DNA of 64,000 nucleotides from Cristatella mucedo (Eukaryota > Bryozoa > Phylactolaemata > Cristatellidae): NCBI GenBank assembly GCA_009760855.2, contig WPIO01000003.1, forward strand, positions 5,388,501-5,452,500, written 5' to 3'. Under the pieces are notes generated by a model. It ran no database searches and had not been told where the DNA came from. It was given only the letters and a program-made list of their open reading frames with translations. The stretch's first letter is position 1; every line of letters starts with the position of its first letter. This document shows, piece after piece, positions 42,701 through 51,700 of this stretch. The translations under genes were made by a program, and so were the position numbers.

Positions 42701-45700
42701 CTCTGGGTTTGATGAAGATCTAGCCAATTTCAAAGACTTCCTTAGATTATATACCCGGAAGCTTAAAAAGGCATAGCTACTTTTCCACTCAAAAACTGAA
42801 GTCCTGCCAGTCAGTGCCAAAACAGATTTATAAGACGGTAAACACTTTGCTGGCTAATTCTGAGAGCTGTCTCATTCCTCAGATGTTAACAGGTCGGGAG
42901 AAAAAATGCTCAGCCTTCTTTACTCAAAAAGACCTTTCACGTTCCTGCCTTTGTAAAGCCACCCTCTGACTAAAGCAATTGCTGAGTTTTTTCGATGTTT
43001 CTGCATACAAACGTACTTAACTAAATGGCTATGTAAACAAGCTACCTAAATAGATTCTCGTAAAAAAGAGCTCATCTCCTGAAGAACCTATACCGTCAAT
43101 TCGTTTTCTTCAGTCAGAACAACTTAGCCCAGCCATAACCAAGATTTTTAATGCTTCTCTGGAAAAGAAGGATCTACCCAAATCTTTTAAATTGGCGACC
43201 GTCAGATCGATACTTAAAAAGCCTAAATTAAATACAAGTTCATTGCAAACTTACGCCCAATTTCCTTCTTTTTTTTGCCAAAGGTTCTTGAAAAAGTTGT
43301 CGCTAAGCAGCTGGTGGCACACATTTAAAATGAAACTTCAGAAAACTTTCAATCAGGGTTCAAGCGGCAGAAATCCATTGAAATGGTTCTTCTCCGTTTA
43401 ACAAATTAAATTCTACGCAGCAATGATGACGGTAATGGCACTGCCCTCGAGCTGCTAAATCTATCTGCTGCCTTCGACACCATTGATCACGATGTCCTAC
43501 TTGAACGATTGAGAACAATGGTTGGTCTGGCAAACGAGACTCTGACATGGTTTAAGTCATACTTGGCTGGTCGTGTTCAATCCGTGTCTTTTGGGGTTCA
43601 GGTCTCATCCACATGACAAGTCACCAGGGAAGTCCCTCAAGCGTTCGTCCTCGGTCCTTTGCTATTATCCATCTACACTCAAATTCTGGGAAAGGTGATT
43701 AAGGCCCATGGAATAGGATATCAATTGTATGTTGATGACATTCAGCTGTATTTGTCAGTTAAAGCATCGGAATCTACTGCAGCGAACGATAAATTGAATG
43801 CTTACCTTTCCGACATTTGATCTTGGATGTCGGCATATTTCCTTAAACTAAACGACGATAAAACTGAACTGCAGTTCATAGGGCACCCTAAGCGTGTGAC
43901 TGGTCTCGAAGGCTTCGCTCGTCTAATAGGTGATATTGTTGTGGAACCATCACCTTGTGCTCGGAATTTAGATTTCATCTTCGACAGCTGCTCAAATTTT
44001 GAAAGCTTCTATAAGAAGACTGCTTCCAGAGCTAGCCGTCCGATCCCTTTCTAAGATTAGGAACTATCTCCCACGGTGGATTGCAAAAATTTAACTATGT
44101 CCTTATTTCTGTCTCGGCTTGATTATTGTAATTCCCATTTGGCTGGGCTACCAACGAAAGCAATTAGGCCACTGCAGCTTACTATGAATATGGCTGCAAG
44201 GCTAGTCTTCAAGTCCCAGAAGTTTGAGTACGTGTCTCCTTTGCTAAAAAAGCTAGGATAGCCGCCGTTTGATCGAAGGACACAAAGCAAAGTCCTTACG
44301 CTGACCCGCAAGGCCCGTCATGGCGTGGCTCTTTCATACCTAGCTGAACTGCTGCACTGGTTTCATCCCCCTTGTGCCTTTCAGGTTATGTATGGAAACA
44401 AATTATCTGTTCCACTCCTCCGCTTAATACCGTTGGCGACAGAGGCTTTTGCTCGGCCTGTCCTAGACTGTTGAACTAGCGTCCACGATTTTTACTCAAA
44501 GACAACTACTCTTCAGCTGCCGACTTTCCACATCCTTTCGAGCCGTCCTGAGCTGCTACTTTACTTCGTTACTCACTACCTCAGCTGCTCTCCTGACTTT
44601 AATATTTGCCGCACTCTTTCTCCTTTCTTCGCAAAATGAAGTCTTTTGGCCACCGTTTGCCTACCAAAAGCTGCTTGGGCTGTGAGTGCACTATAGAGAC
44701 CACTTTCCAAATAGCTCCGAATCACGATGAACGTCAAAGCCACCACGATCGAGCTCGAGCTGACGAAGCCAGCTGATGGCAAGACGACTCCCTGTGCGAT
44801 CCTAGACAACCTCTCTCGCAAGAACAATGTGGTCTGGGTTGGGTAGGGGTATGGGCATGGGTGATCCGGTGACCGAACTTCTGGGCGACTGGTGGGCGTG
44901 GGTGTACAGGGCCGGCGTGCTTAGGTTGCACGTGGGTATTCGCTCAAAGAGCGATTGTGGGATCTGATGTGTAGTGCTGATTCTGTTGCCCCACCAGTCA
45001 CCTGATATAAACACCTTAAAACTACTATTGAAATCAACATTATTCGCGTTAGTTTTTTGGCTAACAATAAATACCTTCAAGTGCTGCCCCACATTTTTAG
45101 TTTGTCTGGTATCATAGAAAATCCTTGCATTACTCGAAATGTGTGGCAGCCACGGCTAATGCAGCCATACTGCGAGTCTTTTCACCTACTTTGACTCGAG
45201 CTCTCCAACGTTATAGCTTCCGCTTTCGGTATGTCACTTAACCAGGTGTCTTTTTGTGTGAGTAGTAGATTTCGCTACCTCGACGCCATCAAAGTGGCAG
45301 CCTCCGCCAGCGATACGGTTAAAACCTGTTTTGTGAGTCCTGAAAGTCCCTGTTCCTAAAATGTTGGTGAATGGGTTTGTAATTGATTACTGCCATCTGA
45401 TGTGTCGTCGTCCGTGTGCCCCCTACGGTTCAATGTCCCGCAACGGTTTCCCAGACGACCGGGCACGGTGATGTATTCTTGTTGTCGTTTCAAGCCCAGC
45501 GAGGTAAGTACTACCATTTCATGACTAGTGTGCATTTCTGCCAGGCTAGGAGAGTTAGCTCTCGTTCATAGAACAAGTTGGGTATAAAAGGGTACTGCCA
45601 GCGCCAAACGAACCTGCGTTGGTGTTTTTACGAACCGAAACAAGCTTTCTTTCTTCAGAATATGGCTAATTCTACTAATCGCCACGATGGAACATTAGGT

Positions 45701-48700
45701 AAGGCAGTTGGTTTTCACAACCTCGGTTCTGAGGTTGCTGAGTTCGATTCCTGAGGTTGGCGACTTATTTTGGCTTTTTCTAGTTATAGCCGTGAAGGCT
45801 CTTCTGTCGCTGTACAAAAGAGGCAGTAAATCAGCTATTATTTTATTTTAATCACACTCATTATTCAGCTAATACCTCTAGTGGAGCAGTGATAAAGCCG
45901 AATCTAGCCTTGATTACTACTCATGACCTGAGGGTCTGGAATGCTCACACTTTGTGCAATAAGTCGCTAGCTAGCAACTTGATACTTGATTACTCACTTT
46001 ACACTTTCGCAGCGATGGAAATCTGGATGAAGCCGACGAACCGCTCAGCTATAACCAATGTTATCTCAGAAGGTTTCTTTTTTCATACTCTAAGATCGCT
46101 TAAAATTGGCAGCTTACTAGCTGCATGCTGACACAGTGCACATCCATACCCTGAACATTTTATGCTTGTTGTTATTGAGCATGCTACCGCTCACTAACCG
46201 TTTCATCGTGCTTCCTTTGCAACAAGTGTAAAGTTCCTAGAAAGAGATTTACTTCTCTGAGGGCACTATATAAAATACATTTTTATTAATATTACTAGAC
46301 ATTGTTTTGAACCTGTTGTCTTTATTCCAGCTTACGGTCAGTTTTCGCCAATAGCCTCAACTAAATGACAGGTATTTCCCGGTGGAGACGCTTTCGGTAT
46401 ACGACTGGAATAAAAAGAGCTCGGAGAACTTAACGGAAGCATGCATGAAAAGGCCGGCCACAAATTTTCGACTCGCTTACCTCCGCTTTTCATTAGAGGA
46501 TTTTTTTAGGCCTTATCAATCCATTTTAGCTTAGGCTTTGTGTGAGATTCATAAAGAAAGAACAAAATCTCAGATCAACGACTCAAACATTTCAGAATGG
46601 ATAGAACGGATTAGGGACTCCATCCCTTCACTATCATCACTGCAGGACTGAACCCCCACGCATCGCCCTGCTCTACTTCTCTCAACTCCTTCACGATTGT
46701 CTCTACTGAACTCGTCGCTAAAATTTTCTCCCACGATAAAAAGACCAGATGTTTTTTTATCCCATCACAATAATTCTCCTTTTCAGAAGCATACAGTTGT
46801 TGCTACCCACTGAAACAAACATTTATGGATGTCCCTGGCTACCGATGAAGTCCCTTCCTTCCGCTTTGTAGAGGGCAATCGTCAGGCTACTCGTTAAAAG
46901 CCTACTAAAGATCATGAGAATTTAAGTGAATATTCTCACGATCCTTTTTGCCATTCTTATCTCAAATACTTGAAAAAATGATGACACAACAGCTTGCCCT
47001 TGGCTCCAGCCAACTTGTCACTTTTGTCCCGGGGTGATTTTTGAGCAGATATTTAACAATTTAGTGCATGTTACTAACCCGCTATGACACTTAACTCTTG
47101 GCCACTAGTGGCCTTTATGTTTGCCTTAGTGGGCTGGTCTTAGCAAGGTACTTGATTGCTTCTGCATACTTTAGGATCCATTTCACTAATTACGTGGTAT
47201 TGATTCTTTTGCATTAGGTTATAAAACGCCTGTAGAAAGAATAATTTTCTTTGCGATATGCAAATGACGCTATTGTTACAGTGATAAACTAAAGTAAGCA
47301 AAATTGTAGCACGATCACGCATGAAAGCAAACAATGACATAGCTTCAATCCAGCCCATTCCAAAAAGCGTTGGGGCCGTTTTAAGCTGGCGGACAGCAAG
47401 TACTAGTTCCGGTGCCAGGTTAAATGACTGCTATTATCATCCATATGCTACTCGACAGCTAAGACTGACAGCTGGCTATAACATTTTTTATAAATAGCTA
47501 TAGGCAGTCTGACTGCAAGGGCTTGGTCTGTACTGCTGTTCTATAAAGAGTGGTAGGCTGTTATACTTTCAGGGTGGACAGCAAACAGCTTGACTTGTAG
47601 GATTGACAAAGCATATGGCGACTTCTATGATGGGCGAAGGACTGGATCCATATGATGGTCTAAAAAGGAAAATATCTACGACACTCTTCCCATAGCCTTG
47701 ACAACCAGTAGGATGAGCAAGGGTGTGAACTACCGGTACCGCAGTCGTGTAGGTGTCTGCTCACTGTTCATGGTGATGCAGTTCGTAGGGAAATTGGTGT
47801 CAGAATGTAAAAGAAGTGTACAGCCTCATACCCAGCTTTAAAATAAGTTCCCACTCTGAGCATGTTTGTGCTTTACCACTCTCATTGTGGCAATGCTGCC
47901 GTTCTCTCCTGCGATAGTACCCAGCCGTTTTATGTGACGCATAGAAGCAGCTACTTGAAGTATAAAGCCGAGCTAAAATGGATGCTCTAAGGACTCTTAA
48001 TCCGTGACTAACTGAAGACAAACCCGCCTATACGACGTTCAGGGTGGGCGTCACGTGAGCTAAGATGCATTCGACAGGAGCATTAGCAGACAGCCAGCCG
48101 GGTGCACTGGCGCTTACAGACGCCAACGAGCAACAGCGTTATGCTGTGCCTTGCAAGCATTGCACTGAGAGCGCAGACTGCTGCTTCTAGTGCAGCTCTT
48201 CTTTTGCGACCATCATCTCTAACATTTTTTTAACGATGCACCTCAGTTGTGCACCTGGCGCAGCTATTGTGACTCATTTGGTTGTTGAGTGCATTGGCCG
48301 GCTGGTCAGACAGGTACAGCACGAGAAGTGCGAAGGTCGAGCTGATACCATCCCGCAGACGAGGTCTGTCGCATATATACCAAGATAAGGATGTCAGAAT
48401 AGGTATGTAATGGCTAATTGTTGATTTACTTACCCTAATTAATTCAGCGAAAGCCTAAACTACTTGGAAACGGCACAAGCGCTGCCACGTATAGGAATTA
48501 TGCGAATGAGTTTTTCCCGCCGGCCAGAGCCCTCGTTGTAGCACTCCTAGGAGCTCAGACTAACAAAGTTTGCCTCTAGGTTGCACAAGATACATTTCGT
48601 TCCAAAGATTTATTCACTCAAATCTACTACGACTGATTAATTAAAATGAAATCCTCAATAATTAGACACCAAAATCCTACTACACCGAATTATTTAGGTG

Positions 48701-51700
48701 CATTCGAAGGGGGCCAATGAGCTCTCGTCTCTTTGAATTGACTAGACATTCAGAGAGTGGCTGGCCTACATATCCATTCAACCTCCCTATGCTGGCTGCT
48801 TTGGAAAGGTCAAGGCTATGCCTATTCTCGGCTAAATACAGATCTCTTCTAGTGTTTTATCCATGCACAGGTTATAAACAATCCTGCTCCTAATAGTTGG
48901 ATAGCTAAGGAGCCTCTGTTAGGCTCCAGCACTGTCGTAATCTTGCTCAGTAAGGATGCGAGCGTTTTGTTTTATCTACATTTGCTGAGCAGCCGTGACT
49001 AGCGAAGATTTTCGTGGCTACAGATGATTTCTACAAGTCTGGAAGCGCTGTAGCTAAATGTGGGAGAGATTTTTTTCTACGGGTACAAGTTTTGAAATAG
49101 CTTAGGATGTCTGAGCTTTACTGCCAGACCCCTCTTTTAGAGTGCTGCTGAAAATTATTTTGTGATCTCTACTTATTTTAAGTTACGTGTGGCTAGAAGC
49201 ATCAGAACATTTTTAAAGCATTATAATATTGCTGCAAAGCTTACGTCTGGTTTTCTTTTTTTAAAACCGTTTAATATTACGCTTCAGCTCGAGCTCAGTG
49301 GCGCCAACAGATGAGTTCAGACAAGGACACCATGTATTCAATCAATACTTCAGTACTAAGCAATCGGCGAATGACACAGTCATCAGAGACACGTGAAATC
49401 CATCGAAGCGACACGTATGCTCACCTTATTTCTGAGTGCTTTCACTTGTATTATCTTACTCTTTCCCATTCACTCATTTGTAATCATCTCTCAAATAGAC
49501 AATCTGTACTCTGCATTGGCATCTCAACTCTCATTCCGTAGCACTTTCGTACGTTTACTCTTTTCTTAAGTGTTTTTTTCTATATCCAACCCCCCCCCCC
49601 AATCCTTTTTATCTTGGTAATCCATAGCTGTTTCTGGCAGGTGGAATCTCAAATTCGTTTTCTTCCTTCAGGTGGCTCTTTTTCTACTCTTTTTTCTTTC
49701 CTCTTAATACGCGCCATTAATTTTTGTGTGAGAATAAATATAGCCAGTTAAATAATTGTTTCTTTATTTTCTATTGCCATTTTGAGCTAAACTATTTTAC
49801 AATGCATATCTATTTCCACTGCACTCGAGAAAATATTTATCATCAGTGTGAAGTGCCGTGGTGACTCCTAATATTCCTTTTATCTACTAGTTACTTTAAA
49901 CTGGTTTCTGGGCCAGAATATAAATTACTATTCATTTACTTGTATCCAAGGCATAATTGCACCCACGCTTTGCTTTCAGAGTCAAAACATTTGATCAGAC
50001 TTCGAAAATATTACAAGCCATTGCAACCTGAATTGTACAATATGTAATATCACTCGCCACGAATGAGCTCTCTGCTCTGAAAAGCCTGAGGGTTGCCGCT
50101 CGCAGAACGCTGGGGCCCGTTCTAACACTGGGCAGACAGGAGGACCCACCTCAAGATGCGAAATGAAAAATCCAAGGCAAGGAAACCCCAAGCGCGATAT
50201 TATACAGTTCCAGAGACAATATTTACTTCAACAAGGCCTAAGCCTAAGAGTCTCGACTCCGAATGTCATCAGGGCGTAAGCTGAGGTGCCGTTGAGGCCA
50301 TAGCAACTGTCACAGCATATGTAAAGTGCCCAGAAAGAGATTTATTTTTTGAGGGTGCTATAAAATGCATAATCATTATTACTATTCTTGACAGCTCCTT
50401 GTGTCAATAGGCGGCATTCGGAAGAGTGCTAACGGCCTTTTCAGCCTGCACCTTAACGAGCACACTACTGGCCATCACAGTAGTCCTGACGGTGAAAGAT
50501 CTCTCTCAATCTCTCACTTCGTTGCTCTTTCGCTCTTTTTATCTCTCTTATTCTCACTCAAAAATCTCATTCGAAATATTTTTAGAATTACAAAAATTAA
50601 AATACAGATTACCATTACTTGCTTGAAACAAACGGAGCATACTAACAGAAGGTTCCGTTGAATCTATGAGTGCCATGCCTTGAATTTTTCCTTATTGCTG
50701 ACGCACAATTGCTAGTTAGGTCAAATGGCAAACAAGGCTTGGGGCTGCTATAATGTAATTACGTAAATGTCTGCTGCTTATGTTTGGCATTGCAATGCAC
50801 TGCTGGCCGAGAGTGATATACTAAAAGTCATGAAGTCAATGGAGATCTGTTTAAGGATAATTAATCAATAAGGTAGACAGCCCCTATTTTGTACTTCACA
50901 CCTGCGTTGTCGACTGCAAAGTTATGCAATACAAATAACAATAACACACTTGTTTAGTGCCCTCAGAAAACCTTACCTCTTTTTACTTTACAAATGCTGT
51001 AAAGGAAGCATGATCAAAATTTAAGTGATACAATCCCCAATGCCAACAATCATAATATGGTTTGAGGTAGCATACACATTTGTAAACATAAAAACATGGT
51101 TAGTTCTAACATGCAAGTCGTCAGCATCCGTTAGCTCAGGAAAGATGAACCAGAATGACTCTGCAAATGCTGTCATTGAAAGAGGATTTTTTAAATGTCA
51201 TCATTTCAGGGGATATCATGACGTCAGTAGGGAGTGAGTTCCAGGCTCTGGAGCATATGAACTGAGTGCACGGTCTACAGAGGATTTAGATTTGATTCGA
51301 GGCCTAGTTAAACGATTTGAATCAGGGCAGCTGGTGATATGATGCCTAGCCTAGTATGGAAGTGCTGACTGTTAGGTTAGAGCCAGAGGACACAGAGCCC
51401 TAAAAGTGAGTGATGCACCCTTGACGTCGATTCGCTGCTTTATTGGGAGCCTGTGCCGGTTGGTAAGAAATGTGGTGCTGTGGCAATTGAGAGGCTCACT
51501 ACAGATAAGCAAAGCTACAGAGTTAGACACTAACTGTAAGCACCTGGTTGCCCTAGCCGGTAGACCAGCAAGCAGTGAGTTGCATAAGTCGAGCCTGATT
51601 GTCAAAAATGAATGAACCAATTTGGATGCAGTATCACTGTCTACGCCGGTCTGAGTGTTAGAATTGGAAAGTTGTTGAAAGTAGGCAGAGCTGACAGTGG

